Positions 1 through 9,083 are shown, numbered from the stretch's first letter. The stretch is 58,399 bases of DNA from Flavobacteriaceae bacterium (GCA_031277475.1 JAITMJ010000037.1:1-58399), one strand, 5' to 3'. The notes: generated from the sequence alone by a model not told the origin. Program-made: numbers and translations.

Positions 1-475
1 ACAATTTTTTGGGGAGGCATTTGGGGGGCTTGCACCGAAAAAAGAGGAGGCATTTAGGGGGTCATAATTTTATAAATATATGATAAATAATGATTTGTGT
101 GTTCTTAATGTGATTTCAAAGAAAAAAATACGAAATATGGAATTTAAGATCATGTCAAGCGCATTAAAATTTCAAATGTTCATAGCAAATAAATTAAATA
201 TGTTTAGTGTTTACTAAATATTTAAGTATAGTTTTAACACAAAGAATTTTTATAAAGGTTTGAAAATATTTTAACCGCAAAGTCGTTTCACTCTGCAACC
301 GGAAAAACGCATTAAGAGAACACAAGCCTTTGCTAAATAAAATGCCTTTGAGTTTTCGAGAAATCCGGATGATAAAAATAGAAATCTTTACGTGAAAAAA
401 AAGACGGCGGATTAACATTTTTTAATGCGTTTAGCCTGGATTTAAGATGGCGGGAATTAGGAAATGCTACAAATC
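1..475. other. Non-coding stretch at window start
   Basis: No convincing gene. It holds a short direct repeat (GGAGGCATTTGGGGGG at 13-28 and GGAGGCATTTAGGGGG at 46-61), a perfect hairpin (TTTAGT at 203-208, loop gttt, ACTAAA at 213-218) and copy A of the dispersed structured repeat listed separately. The G-rich 16-mers resemble the margins of palindromic repeats common in Bacteroidota, but what they belong to lies outside the window. Confidence 0.6.
217..438 (+). repeat. Dispersed structured repeat R1, copy A
   Basis: Copy of a ~200-220 bp non-coding repeat also found at 13231-13449 and 24253-24431, with a partial copy at 3901-3959. Shared landmarks in order: GTTTGAAAATATTTTAA, AAACGCATTAA (305-315), CCTTTGCTAAAT, GACGGCGGATTAACATT and TTAATGCGTTT (422-432). 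The first and last AT-rich arms are perfect reverse complements, so the 3' two thirds can fold into a long hairpin. This copy lies just downstream of the T9SS type B gene. Confidence 0.8.
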
Positions 476-2743
476 TCAATTCCTGTTCTTCACCAAAATC
501 CAGCCGGAAAAAGATTTTTGTTCGCCGGTGTCGGGTTCTTCCCAGTTCAGAATGTACCAATAAGTTCCCGTGAAAACGGGTTTTCCGGAAAGTTTGCCGT
601 TCCAAATGTAGTTTTTGTTTTTGGATTCGTGAATTAAAGTTCCGTATTGATTGTATATTTTCAAGGAAACATTGTTTTTAATGCTCAAATCGCTGTAGTC
701 CAAAACATCATTTTTGCCGTCTCCGTTTGGCGTAATCACGTTGATGAGATTGATGATTACAAATTCTTTTTCCGCCACAAAACATCCGTCCGCAGATTTC
801 ACATAAGCCGTGTGCGAACCTCTGGAAACATTGGAAAAAACGTTGGACGATTGATAATTTACGCCGTCAATAGAATATTGATAAGGCTGAGTTCCGCCGG
901 TTGCGAAAATGGTAACCGTATTTCCGTTCACGTCCACATTAATAATAATCGGCGGTTCGGCGGCAATCACCGAAACTTCCTGCCGATAAACGCATCCGTT
1001 AAAACCCAAATCCACCCAATAATTCCCGACTCCTGCGGAAATACTTTGCGTGGTTTCGCCGGTGTTCCACAAATAAAAATCAAAACCGGAGCCCGCATCC
1101 AAAATCGTGGTTTCATCGGGACAAACGGTTTTATTTTCAAGTGTGGTCGATTTTTTCGGCGATTTAATAATGAACGTCAAACTCCCGATTTGCGGACAAA
1201 GCGCGGACGATTCAAAACGATAATAAAACGTGGAAGTGTTTGAAATCTCAATTTCCGGGTCGAGGATTTCGGAAATATTGTTTTCGGCATCAGTTTGCGA
1301 ATTGAAATAATGCGGCGAAACATCAGGATCTGTGGTAAAAAGCGAAACATAATCGGCGAGATTTATTTCCACGATTCCGTCCAAATCATTATCGCAAATT
1401 TCAACATCCGGCGGATTATTTATAATAATTCTGTCGCCAATCTTGAAATGAACAAGCCCAACATCAAATGAACAACCACTCGTTACTTGCACAAAAAGTG
1501 TTGTATCGGAAGTGAAAGACCAATCGTTCGGAAGCGGTACTGCATTTGGCGGAATAGGATATTCTACATACAAAACTTCAAAATGCGGCGCATAATTACT
1601 GACAAGTTGTGAATTGAGTTCTTGCAATTTAACTTCAATTTCTCCGTCAAAATCATCATCGCAAAAAGTAAAAGTTTTTTCTTCAAATAGCGGTTCTTCA
1701 TCGTATTCAACGGTGATGGAACCTTTCAATTTGCAACCGGCAGAATTGATTTCCACTTCGTAAAATCCGGCTTGCGTTACAGTGTAAGTTGCCGAAGTTT
1801 CACCCGCCAAAATACTTCCGTCTTTAAACCATTGATAAGTGGAATTTGGATAAAAAGCGTCTAAAACCAACGAATTTCCTTCGCAAATAGCATTTCCCGA
1901 TGAAATCAAATGGTCGGCTCCTAGGTCTTTGTTTCCGACAAAACTTCCGGATTTCAAAAACACGCCGGAATCGTATAAACCGTTTCCCTGATCGGCGATG
2001 ACCAATTTTATATGATAAATTTGTCCCACGACAACGTCTGTGGTTGCGGTGAGAATTTTCGTTTGTCCGTTGTAATTCGTGGGGCTTCCGTCCGGATTGT
2101 AATGTCCGAAAAATTCGGGATTGCTTGCGGGACATCTTCCGCCTTCGCCGCGAACATTGTTGGAAGTAATCGGAATATTGCTGCCCGGAATTACGGCGAG
2201 ATTGGTATAATTTTGTTCATTGTTTTTCCGAATTAAAAATACGAAACCATCTGTAAATCCGCAAGTTCCGGGGTCGCCGAATCTTAAATATTGTTCGGAA
2301 AGAAACATATATTCAAAACTGATTTTGTTGCTTTCAAGAGAGATAAAATCAAACTCCAAAATTGTGGCATTCGTGGTATTATTGATTTGTGCGGCACTTT
2401 CCAAATCCTGATCGCCGCCCCAATTTCCCGGACTTGCGCTTTGGATTCCGGAGAAAAAACCGCTTGCATTTGCGGCAATTCCGGAAGTGAGCGCAATGCC
2501 TTCGTCCATTTCAAAATCCGAAGTATTTTTGGTAAAATAGCCGTAACTGAGTTCTCCGTTTCCGAAATCATAACCGGAAATTTGCGGATTGAAAACCGAG
2601 ATGCAAGTGGTTTGTCCCACGAATTTATCCACCAATTGCTGCACATTGTAGTTGGAATCCACAAAAATATACTGTGCAAAAATTTTGCTGCCGATTAGAA
2701 AAAACAGGCAACTTGCAAGTTTGATTTTTTTTGAAAACATCAT
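476..2743 (-). CDS. T9SS type B sorting domain protein with choice-of-anchor L domain
   Basis: Large secreted or surface protein of 755 aa. An N-terminal signal peptide (hydrophobic to about residue 23, ending KIFA before Q) is followed, from about residue 40 to 270, by a choice-of-anchor-L-like domain (FGNGELSYGYF, DEGIALTSG, GFTDGFVFLI). Ig/PKD-like modules follow (YQWFKDGSI, Asp-rich strands). The last ~90 residues carry ITPNGDGKNDV and FTGTYWYILNW, the hallmark of the gliding-motility-associated C-terminal (T9SS type B) sorting domain. T9SS exports such cargo across the outer membrane; type B tails usually leave the protein on the surface or released in a SprF-dependent way. It is transcribed alone, away from the deiminase gene. 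The start is the first of two consecutive ATG codons. Ligand and role are unknown. Confidence 0.88.
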   Translation of the reverse strand: MMFSKKIKLASCLFFLIGSKIFAQYIFVDSNYNVQQLVDKFVGQTTCISVFNPQISGYDFGNGELSYGYFTKNTSDFEMDEGIALTSGIAANASGFFSGIQSASPGNWGGDQDLESAAQINNTTNATILEFDFISLESNKISFEYMFLSEQYLRFGDPGTCGFTDGFVFLIRKNNEQNYTNLAVIPGSNIPITSNNVRGEGGRCPASNPEFFGHYNPDGSPTNYNGQTKILTATTDVVVGQIYHIKLVIADQGNGLYDSGVFLKSGSFVGNKDLGADHLISSGNAICEGNSLVLDAFYPNSTYQWFKDGSILAGETSATYTVTQAGFYEVEINSAGCKLKGSITVEYDEEPLFEEKTFTFCDDDFDGEIEVKLQELNSQLVSNYAPHFEVLYVEYPIPPNAVPLPNDWSFTSDTTLFVQVTSGCSFDVGLVHFKIGDRIIINNPPDVEICDNDLDGIVEINLADYVSLFTTDPDVSPHYFNSQTDAENNISEILDPEIEISNTSTFYYRFESSALCPQIGSLTFIIKSPKKSTTLENKTVCPDETTILDAGSGFDFYLWNTGETTQSISAGVGNYWVDLGFNGCVYRQEVSVIAAEPPIIINVDVNGNTVTIFATGGTQPYQYSIDGVNYQSSNVFSNVSRGSHTAYVKSADGCFVAEKEFVIINLINVITPNGDGKNDVLDYSDLSIKNNVSLKIYNQYGTLIHESKNKNYIWNGKLSGKPVFTGTYWYILNWEEPDTGEQKSFSGWILVKNRN

Positions 2744-2890
2744 CCGTTAAAAGGAATTGCAAAATTACCTATTAATTGTGAATTGTGTATTAATTTTAGC
2801 CGAAAAGAAATTGACGATTAGCGTAATTGACTTTCGATTTTTCGGATAATTTAGTTTTTGATCTTTTATCTCATTTTCAAATTACTTGAT

Positions 2891-2898
2891 TATATTTG
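2891..2898 (+). promoter_or_regulatory. Promoter -7 element of the deiminase-like gene
   Basis: TATATTTG matches the Bacteroidota -7 consensus TAnnTTTG and ends only 4 nt before the ATG at 2903. A transcript from it would have essentially no leader. No well-spaced TTG -33 element is visible. Confidence 0.6.
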
Positions 2899-2902
2899 CC
2901 TT

Positions 2903-3817
2903 ATGAAGTTGAACATTACAAATGAAACCGGAAAATTGAAATCCGTAGTTTTGGGAATACCCGATTCCATCGGCGAAATCCCGACTTTGGAAGAAAGTTA
3001 TGATGCGAAATCCTATCATTCCATTCAGAGCGGCATTTATCCGAAAGAAGAAGATATTGTGTTGGAAATGAATGCGTTTGAGAGCATTTTAAAAAAATAC
3101 GATGTCGAAATTTACCGCCCGAAACTCATCCGAAATTACAATCAGATTTTTGCCAGAGACGTTGCTTTTGTGATTGACGATAAAATGATTATTTCAAACA
3201 TTATTGACGAAAGATACGATGAACAGGACGCTTATCGGAAAATTTTTGCAAGAGTCGGTTGGAAACACATCGTCAATCTTCCGGAAACGGCGCACATCGA
3301 AGGCGGAGACGTGATTGTTTGGAACGATTTTGTGTTCGTCGGCACAAGTTACAATCCCGATTACAGAAGTTTAAAAACCGCCAGAACCAACGAATATTCC
3401 ATTGAAATTCTAAAAGAATATTTCCCGAAAAAACGTTTCATAGATTTGGATTTAAAGAAAAATGACCAAAATCCGCATCTCGGAGTTTTGCATTTGGATT
3501 GCACGTTTAATCCGATTGGAGCCGACAAGTGCATTATTTACAAAAATGGATTCGTGGATGAAAGTGATTATCAATTAATTATAGATATTTTTGGCGAAGA
3601 AAATTGTTTCTGCGTCAGCGATGAAGAAATGTTTGAGATGTTTCCCAATATTTTTTCCATATCGCCGAAAGTAGTCGTTTCCGACCAATCTTTCAAACGG
3701 ATGAACGATTTTTTGCGAAGCGAATGGAATTTTACGGTCGAGGAAATTCCGTATCGCGAAATCTCAAAAATGGGCGGATTGTTGAGATGTTCCACAATGC
3801 CGCTGATTCGGGAATGA
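2903..3817 (+). CDS. Arginine deiminase / amidinotransferase superfamily protein
   Basis: 304-aa enzyme of the guanidino-group-modifying superfamily (arginine deiminase, dimethylarginine dimethylaminohydrolase, amidinotransferase). The catalytic pattern is visible: RD at 85-86, HIEGGD (Glu133, Asp136), His197 in VLHLD, and Cys296 in the C-terminal RCSTMPL. The Cys-His-acid triad is complete, so the enzyme is probably active on a guanidino or ureido substrate. Which one (arginine, methylarginine, citrulline) cannot be read from sequence. Start chosen at 2903 because the -7 box TATATTTG lies at 2891-2898; an in-frame upstream ATG at 2858 would place that promoter inside the gene. Monocistronic. 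Confidence 0.85.
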   Translation: MKLNITNETGKLKSVVLGIPDSIGEIPTLEESYDAKSYHSIQSGIYPKEEDIVLEMNAFESILKKYDVEIYRPKLIRNYNQIFARDVAFVIDDKMIISNIIDERYDEQDAYRKIFARVGWKHIVNLPETAHIEGGDVIVWNDFVFVGTSYNPDYRSLKTARTNEYSIEILKEYFPKKRFIDLDLKKNDQNPHLGVLHLDCTFNPIGADKCIIYKNGFVDESDYQLIIDIFGEENCFCVSDEEMFEMFPNIFSISPKVVVSDQSFKRMNDFLRSEWNFTVEEIPYREISKMGGLLRCSTMPLIRE

Positions 3818-3900
3818 TTTTTTTTAGACTAAAAGACAATAGACAAAAGAAGAAAGACTTTTCAAGATGTGGTTAAATTAATCATTATTAAAAATATTAT

Positions 3901-3959
3901 GAAATCTTTGCGTTAAAAAAAAGACGGCAAATTAACATTTTTTTAATGTGTTTGACCTG
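3901..3959 (+). repeat. Dispersed structured repeat R1, partial copy D
   Basis: Only the 3' third of the repeat: GAAATCTTTGCGTTAAAA, AAGACGGCAAATTAACA and TTTTTAATGTGTTTGACCTG. The 5' arm AAACGCATTAA is absent and the 3' arm has one change (ATGTG for ATGCG), so this copy cannot fold like the full ones. It lies directly upstream of dapF, in the same orientation as the other copies. Confidence 0.7.
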
Positions 3960-3978
3960 AACATTAATTTTACAAAAA

Positions 3979-4746
3979 ATGAACTTCTACAAATATCAAG
4001 GAACCGGAAACGATTTTGTGATGATAGACAACCGCAATCTCGCGTTTGCAAAAGATAAAAACATCATTGAAAAACTTTGCAACCGAAAGTTTGGAATCGG
4101 TGCGGATGGATTGATTCTCCTCGAAAATGCCGCCGATTGCGATTTCAAAATGGTGTATTACAACGCTGACGGAAACGAAAGCACAATGTGTGGAAACGGC
4201 GGAAGATGCATCGTTGCTTTTGCCGATTTTTTGAACATTATTGAAAATCAATGCAAATTTACGGCGATTGACGGGCTGCACGAAGCCGAAATCCGAAACG
4301 AAATCGTGAAACTGAAAATGTCGGACGTGGATAAAATAGAAATTATAGATGGAAATTTTGTGCTGAACACCGGTTCGCCGCACGTTGTGAAATACGTTTC
4401 CGATGTGAAAAATTATCGCGTTTATGAAAACGGCAACGAAATCCGAAACTCCGAAAAATATAGAAACGGCGGCATCAACGTGAATTTTACGGAAGCGATT
4501 TCGGAAAATGAAATCTTTGTGAGAACCTACGAACGCGGCGTGGAAAACGAAACCTTGAGTTGCGGAACCGGCGTTACGGCGGCGGCTTTGGTTTTTATGA
4601 AAGATAAAAATTTAAACACCTTGAACGTGAAAACTTTAGGCGGCAATTTAAAAGTTTATGCCGAAAAAACCGGCGATTCTTTCAAAAATATATGGTTGGA
4701 AGGCGAGGCGGTTCAAGTGTTTGAAGGAAATTTTTTAATGAGGTAA
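3979..4746 (+). CDS. dapF: Diaminopimelate epimerase
   Basis: Cofactor-independent racemase converting LL- to meso-diaminopimelate for lysine and peptidoglycan synthesis in the cytoplasm. At 255 aa it is of normal length. It begins FYKYQGTGNDFVMID. The two catalytic cysteines are in their family motifs: Cys71 in MCGNGGRC and Cys195 in LSCGTGVT. GADG and NTGSPH substrate-binding motifs are also present. The gene is alone between a partial R1 repeat and the RNase P RNA gene, both on the same strand. A -7-like TAATTTTA lies about 10 nt before the ATG. Confidence 0.96.
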   Translation: MNFYKYQGTGNDFVMIDNRNLAFAKDKNIIEKLCNRKFGIGADGLILLENAADCDFKMVYYNADGNESTMCGNGGRCIVAFADFLNIIENQCKFTAIDGLHEAEIRNEIVKLKMSDVDKIEIIDGNFVLNTGSPHVVKYVSDVKNYRVYENGNEIRNSEKYRNGGINVNFTEAISENEIFVRTYERGVENETLSCGTGVTAAALVFMKDKNLNTLNVKTLGGNLKVYAEKTGDSFKNIWLEGEAVQVFEGNFLMR

Positions 4747-4820
4747 TTATGGTTAAATGTTCAACGCTTTGATTTTATCTTTCGTTCAAAAAAACGGAGA
4801 GATGAGATTTCTAAATTTCT

Positions 4821-4828
4821 TACCTTTG
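4821..4828 (+). promoter_or_regulatory. Promoter -7 element of rnpB
   Basis: TACCTTTG fits TAnnTTTG and ends 3 nt before the first base of the RNase P RNA P1 helix, the expected distance to the transcription start. Confidence 0.6.
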
Positions 4829-4829
4829 T

Positions 4830-5168
4830 CGTCCACGAGAAAATCGGCTTGTTGCTCCGAATTTTTTTTCGGGGAGGAAAGTCCGGACACCAAAGAGCAG
4901 CAAATCGGATAACATCCGCCGTTCGCGAGAACAGGACCAGTGCAACAGAAAGCAAGTACAGTTCGGCTGTAGTGAAATCGGGTAAACTCTTTGCGGTGCA
5001 ATGATAAGTATATCGGTGTTTTTCAGAAATGAAAATAGGAGTTGCTCGCTCCGAAAACCGAGGGGTAATCAGCTAAAGTTTTGCAGCAATGTAAAACGCA
5101 GATAAATAACAAGCTTCTCATTTTTAATGGGAAACAGAATCCGGCTTACAGATTTTCTCGTGGATTTT
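4830..5168 (+). ncRNA. rnpB: RNase P RNA (bacterial class A)
   Basis: Catalytic RNA of RNase P, which removes 5' leaders from pre-tRNAs. Diagnostic conserved blocks are present: GAGGAAAGTCCGGAC near the 5' end, ACAGAAAGCAAGTACAG in the middle, GGTAAACTC, and CCGGCTTACAGATT near the 3' end. The terminal P1 helix is clear: TCCACGAGAAAATC (4832-4845) is the perfect reverse complement of GATTTTCTCGTGGA (5151-5164), and the 3' strand runs into a T tract that can serve as terminator. Length about 335 nt fits class A RNase P RNA. Reading frames crossing this region are spurious. Confidence 0.95.
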
Positions 5169-5241
5169 TTATCGTAATATGGCAATGATTTCTTTTCGGG
5201 TACAAAATGCGAAAAGCCAACCGCGAAAAGCAGAAGGAAAT

Positions 5242-6027
5242 TTACTGCGGAAACTGAACACCATTCAGAAAAAATTCTTGAAGTTCCGGTATCATTTCTT
5301 TTTGGGACGACATAAAAAGGACGGCAATGTATTTTCCGTCCGTCCATCCTTTAATTTTAAATTCTATTCCGTCCATTGTTTTTCCGAACCCCTGAAATCC
5401 TTTTACTTTAGGCTGATTTTTCAGTTCAAGATTTTGTCTGATGTTTGTTTTTTCATATAATTTAAGCGTAGAATCTTCCAGATAAAACATATAATTTTCC
5501 AAAACATTGACCGGATCTGTAATGCTTTTCATCGTGTCGGGAGAAAATCTTATTACCACAGCACCGTAATCAATGTCTGCGAAATTAACAGCGGTGGTAT
5601 AAATATCGCTTTTGTCGTCGGAAACAGATTTTTCCCATTCGGGTGCTTCCGGAAAATAAATTTCCATCACCGTGTTCCCGACTTTAAATTTTTTGAATTT
5701 TGAAAACAGAGGCGGTGTTTTTTTGAGAGTTTCTGACGATTCCGTAGGTTTTGTTGTTGGTTTCGTTGTAGAAGGCTTTGGTTTTGTAGAGTTGGATGTA
5801 TTGGTACTGGGTTTTTCCGGTGTTTTTGGTGCAGATGCTTTACCGTTATTTACTAAGGAAATCAGTTTTTGTTTCAGTTCGCCGACTTTAGGATGATTGG
5901 GATTATTTTTAATAAAAGTTGCCACAGTTTTCGGATTGTCGGATTCCGAGGCTTGTTTAAAAGTTATACCTTGCGAAAGTACTTTGAAAGGCATCAAAAG
6001 CAGTAGTACGAATGTTATTCTTCTCAT
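5242..6027 (-). CDS. Secreted hypothetical protein with Thr/Pro/Ser linker
   Basis: 261-aa protein of unknown function. A signal peptide (residues 1-19, RRITFVLLLLMPFKVLS) implies export to the periplasm or beyond. Residues ~20-60 are charged and could be helical (KQASESDNPKTVATF). Residues ~62-105 form a low-complexity Thr/Pro/Ser/Lys linker. The C-terminal ~155 residues look like a compact alpha/beta domain (GNTVMEIYFPEAPEWEKS, DYGAVVIRFS, GIEFKIKGWTDGKYIAVLFM). No lipobox and no T9SS tail. It follows the DUF1573 gene on the same strand, but a strong terminator lies between them, so it is probably transcribed separately. Confidence 0.75.
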   Translation of the reverse strand: MRRITFVLLLLMPFKVLSQGITFKQASESDNPKTVATFIKNNPNHPKVGELKQKLISLVNNGKASAPKTPEKPSTNTSNSTKPKPSTTKPTTKPTESSETLKKTPPLFSKFKKFKVGNTVMEIYFPEAPEWEKSVSDDKSDIYTTAVNFADIDYGAVVIRFSPDTMKSITDPVNVLENYMFYLEDSTLKLYEKTNIRQNLELKNQPKVKGFQGFGKTMDGIEFKIKGWTDGKYIAVLFMSSQKEMIPELQEFFLNGVQFPQ

Positions 6028-6150
6028 GATTTCAGTTATTGGTTGTTGTTTTTTGGTCGTTGGTTTTTGATTTTTCTGATTGTATGGAATTCAAAATTCA
6101 AATTTAAAGTAAATTCAGGGTATAACCTAAAATTTCTGATTCTCGATTCT

Positions 6151-6183
6151 AAAAAAAAACCGCCTCAAAGAAATGAAGCGGTT
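6151..6183 (-). terminator. Rho-independent terminator of the DUF1573 gene
   Basis: Read on the minus strand: stem AACCGCTTCA / TGAGGCGGTT with a short A/T loop, followed by nine T residues. It ends transcription of the DUF1573 gene at 6202. Confidence 0.85.
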
Positions 6184-6201
6184 GATAAAAGAATTTTATT
6201 T

Positions 6202-6744
6202 TTATTTTGTTGTAGCAGGTACGGCTGCTGATACTGATGCTGCTGCTGTAGCGGGTTGCGCATCTATTCTTCTCGCTTCTGCTCTTGTTTCCAATTTTTG
6301 AGCGGAAGCAGCCGGTCTTAATTCCGCAGATCTTGGTGAAGTTGCCGGTGCTGCTGTTTCTACCGGTGTTGCCGTAGTTGCTCCCTCCACATTTCCTTTG
6401 ATGTGCAATACAGATCTTCCGCTCGCAGGGTCATTAGACAATACGGTAATAGTTTTAGCAATCATTCCAACATTCTGTGTATTATAAACCACAGTTATTG
6501 ATCCTGTTCCTCCCGGAGCCACAGGTTCTTTACTCCATGTCGGAACCGTGCATCCGCAAGAAGATTCAACTTTGCTCACGATTAGAGGTTTATCGCCGGT
6601 ATTTGTAAACGTAAATTGACGCTCCCCGTTACTTCCTTTAGCTATGGATCCATAGTCAATCGTTTCTCTATCAAATTTGATAGTTTGTGCGGATGCAAAA
6701 GCAACCAGTCCTAAAAATGCAATTCCTGCAAAGATTTTTTTCAT
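6202..6744 (-). CDS. DUF1573 domain protein, secreted
   Basis: 180-aa exported protein. The signal peptide (KKIFAGIAFLGLVAFASA) is followed by a DUF1573 immunoglobulin-like fold at about residues 22-120: FDRETIDYGSIAKGS, RQFTFTNTGDKPLIVSKVESSCGC, PGGTGSITVVYNT, ITVLSNDP. The SSCGCTVP motif is typical of the family. DUF1573 proteins are abundant periplasmic or outer-membrane-associated proteins in Bacteroidota with no firm function. The last ~55 residues are an Ala/Thr/Pro-rich tail of low complexity. Promoter and terminator are both visible, so the gene is a single transcription unit. Confidence 0.9.
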   Translation of the reverse strand: MKKIFAGIAFLGLVAFASAQTIKFDRETIDYGSIAKGSNGERQFTFTNTGDKPLIVSKVESSCGCTVPTWSKEPVAPGGTGSITVVYNTQNVGMIAKTITVLSNDPASGRSVLHIKGNVEGATTATPVETAAPATSPRSAELRPAASAQKLETRAEARRIDAQPATAAASVSAAVPATTK

Positions 6745-6788
6745 TTTGATTTAATTTTAATTTAAAGATTAGACATAAATTTAGAAAG

Positions 6789-6817
6789 CAAATATAAAAA
6801 TAATTTTTAATCCGCAA
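6789..6817 (-). promoter_or_regulatory. Promoter of the DUF1573 gene
   Basis: On the minus strand TTG (6817-6815), an 18-nt spacer and TATATTTG (6796-6789), a good match to the Bacteroidota housekeeping promoter. The leader before the ATG at 6744 is about 40 nt. Confidence 0.7.
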
Positions 6818-6887
6818 AATGTTTTTTTTTGTTCACACAGGATTTTTAATATAAATTAACACGAATAAAAATCATATTAACTTTTAG

Positions 6888-6938
6888 AGTCTGTTTAAAT
6901 TTTTGGCTAAAGCCGATGGAAAAAATTTTAAAAAAAAC
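6888..6938 (+). repeat. GGCTAAAGCC palindromic repeat, copy 1
   Basis: Contains AGAGTCTGTTTAAATTTTT, then the palindrome-like GGCTAAAGCC and GATGGAAAAAA. Related copies lie at 25815-25832, 35774-35828 and, inverted, 39690-39732. The rest of this 316-bp gap (6745-7060) shows no gene. Confidence 0.7.
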
Positions 6939-7060
6939 GGGCTTTAATCCGTGATTCGCATAAAGTAATAAATATTTGAGCATAAAATTCTGAAAACAAG
7001 AGTGTAGTTTTGGAATAAAGAAAAATTCGTATATTCACATTAAATAAATAAAAAACCTCC

Positions 7061-7531
7061 GTGAAAAAACAAAAACTCATTTTGAACGATGAAGAAGAAA
7101 GCAACATTTCCGTAGGTTTGATACGGCTTTCGCAACACATCCCCGACCACGAATTTTTCTTCCAAACCAATCGGCTCAATCCGTTTAAATTTCAAAGAAC
7201 AGAAGATTTGAAAATCGAAGGAAATTATTACGATTATTATTTCCCAAAATTTGAAACCTACTGGCAAGACCGCCAAACGTGCATCTGCATTATCACCAAC
7301 AAAAGTTCGGAAAGCCGTCAAAAAAAACCGATTCCGGAATTGTTTTCAGATGAAGAAAATGAGAAATTACTATTAAATAATTTTAAAGATGTGGATTATA
7401 TTATCAAAACTTCGGACACATATCGCGATTTTTCACTAATTTTGTTCCCTGAAAATTTATCTTCCGAAATTCAAGAATTTTCTGTGGGTTTGCAGAGTGA
7501 ACTTTATGCCGTACTTCAGGATTATGAATAA
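7061..7531 (+). CDS. IPExxxVDY family protein
   Basis: 156-aa cytoplasmic protein of a Flavobacteriia-specific family named after a conserved motif; here PIPELFSDE is followed about 20 residues later by DVDYII. No catalytic motif can be recognised and the function is unknown. The start is a GTG; no ATG lies nearby in frame. It overlaps the following pyruvate kinase start by 8 nt, so the two are translationally coupled. The same adjacency is, to my knowledge, common in Chryseobacterium relatives and suggests a role tied to pyruvate kinase expression or glycolysis; that is inference. Confidence 0.8.
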   Translation: MKKQKLILNDEEESNISVGLIRLSQHIPDHEFFFQTNRLNPFKFQRTEDLKIEGNYYDYYFPKFETYWQDRQTCICIITNKSSESRQKKPIPELFSDEENEKLLLNNFKDVDYIIKTSDTYRDFSLILFPENLSSEIQEFSVGLQSELYAVLQDYE

Positions 7532-8972
7532 ACACCTAAAAAAAACAAAAATTATAGCAACGCTCGGTCCCGCATCGTCCGATAAAGAGACGATGACGGA
7601 TTTGATACGCGCCGGCGTTGATATTTTCAGGATAAATTTTTCCCACGCCGATTACGATCTGGTTCGACAAAATGTAGAAACCATTCGCCAAATCAATGAA
7701 GAAATGGGAACTTCCGTAGGGATTTTGGGAGATTTGCAAGGTCCCAAACTCCGAATTGGAGCCGTGAAAGAAGGTTCTTACTTGAATCCGGGAGATATCC
7801 TCACATTCACCAACGAAAAAATAGACGGCGATTCCAAAAAAGTTTATATGACGTATCAGGAATTTCCGAAAGACGTAAAAACCGGCGAAACCATTTTGAT
7901 TGACGACGGAAAATTGGTTCTGGAAGTCATCGAAACCAACGAAACGGACACCGTGAAAGCAAAAACCATTCAGGGCGGACCGCTGAGTTCCAAAAAAGGC
8001 GTGAACCTTCCGAACACCAAAGTTTCATTGCCGGCACTCACTGAAAAAGACATTAAGGATGCGAATTTTATGCTGGATTTGGAATTGGATTGGATTGCGC
8101 TTTCATTCGTGAGGCACGCTCAAGATATTATTGATTTAAAAAATTTAATTAAAAATCACCCGAAAGGAAAAGAGTTCAGAACGCCGATCATCGCCAAAAT
8201 CGAAAAACCTGAAGGCGTGAAAAATATTGACGAAATTCTTGCAGAATGTGATGGATTGATGGTTGCTCGCGGAGATTTGGGTGTGGAAATTCCGATGGAA
8301 CAAGTTCCTGCCGTTCAGAAAAATCTGGTAGAAAGAGCGAGATTCTTTTCAAAACCCGCAATCATCGCCACACAAATGATGGAAACGATGATCAACAGCC
8401 TGACACCGACGAGAGCAGAAGTGAATGATGTTGCCAATTCCGTTTTAGACGGCGCCGATGCAGTGATGCTTTCCGGCGAAACTTCAATCGGGAGATATCC
8501 TGTGGAAGTGGTAAAAAATATGGCGAAAATTGTGGATAACATTGAAAAAACCGATCTCTATCAAAACAAAAATACTTCGGTAGAACACGAATATAATTGC
8601 ATTTGCGAGCGCTTCATCACGAACAGAATTTGTCTTGCCGCCGTGAGAATTGCGAAAAATACCAATGTGGAAGCCATCATTACGCTTACTTATTCCGGTT
8701 ACACCGCGTTCCAAATTTCAGCTCATCGTCCAAATTCGCACATTATCGTTTATAGTTCGCATCGGCGCGTAATCACGATGTTGAATTTGCTTTGGGGCGT
8801 CCACGCATTTTTCTACGATTTGGAAAAATCTACAGACGAAACCATCATCGAAGTAAATGAAATCACCCATAAAAACGGCTACGTGGAAAAAGGAGATTTC
8901 GTGATTAACATCAACGCAACACCCGTCAACGAAAACGGAAAAACCAATACACTGAGATTGACAAATATTTGA
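7524..8972 (+). CDS. pyk: Pyruvate kinase
   Basis: Catalyses phosphoenolpyruvate + ADP to pyruvate + ATP, the last step of glycolysis. 482 aa, standard length. The N-terminus KTKIIATLGPASS, the substrate loop FRINFSHA (Arg36, Asn38), the active-site IAKIEKPEG (catalytic Lys) and MVARGDLGVEIP (metal and PEP binding) are all present, as is the C-terminal regulatory domain. The start is ATG 7524, inside the last codons of the IPExxxVDY gene; upstream in-frame candidates from 7497 would lengthen the overlap without adding family sequence. Confidence 0.97.
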   Translation: MNKHLKKTKIIATLGPASSDKETMTDLIRAGVDIFRINFSHADYDLVRQNVETIRQINEEMGTSVGILGDLQGPKLRIGAVKEGSYLNPGDILTFTNEKIDGDSKKVYMTYQEFPKDVKTGETILIDDGKLVLEVIETNETDTVKAKTIQGGPLSSKKGVNLPNTKVSLPALTEKDIKDANFMLDLELDWIALSFVRHAQDIIDLKNLIKNHPKGKEFRTPIIAKIEKPEGVKNIDEILAECDGLMVARGDLGVEIPMEQVPAVQKNLVERARFFSKPAIIATQMMETMINSLTPTRAEVNDVANSVLDGADAVMLSGETSIGRYPVEVVKNMAKIVDNIEKTDLYQNKNTSVEHEYNCICERFITNRICLAAVRIAKNTNVEAIITLTYSGYTAFQISAHRPNSHIIVYSSHRRVITMLNLLWGVHAFFYDLEKSTDETIIEVNEITHKNGYVEKGDFVININATPVNENGKTNTLRLTNI

Positions 8973-9042
8973 GATTTACTGCTCCTGAAAAATTTCTAAA
9001 ATTTATCCCCAAAACAAGAACTCTTTACAAGAGAAAAAACTT

Positions 9043-9050
9043 TATCTTTG
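9043..9050 (+). promoter_or_regulatory. Promoter -7 element of bamD
   Basis: TATCTTTG, a perfect TAnnTTTG, 33 nt before the bamD ATG. Its position rules out the longer reading frame that opens at 9048 as the true start. Confidence 0.65.
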
Positions 9051-9083
9051 CAAACCAAAAACGATTTTTTATTCGCCGATTTT

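Noticed and set aside
647..1243. 198-codon plus-strand frame
   Set aside because: Antisense to the T9SS type B gene, which has clear domain signatures; Arg/Asn-rich shadow translation.
4786..5347. Several short frames over the RNase P RNA
   Set aside because: The region has the conserved RNase P RNA blocks and a perfect P1 helix; the frames are incidental.
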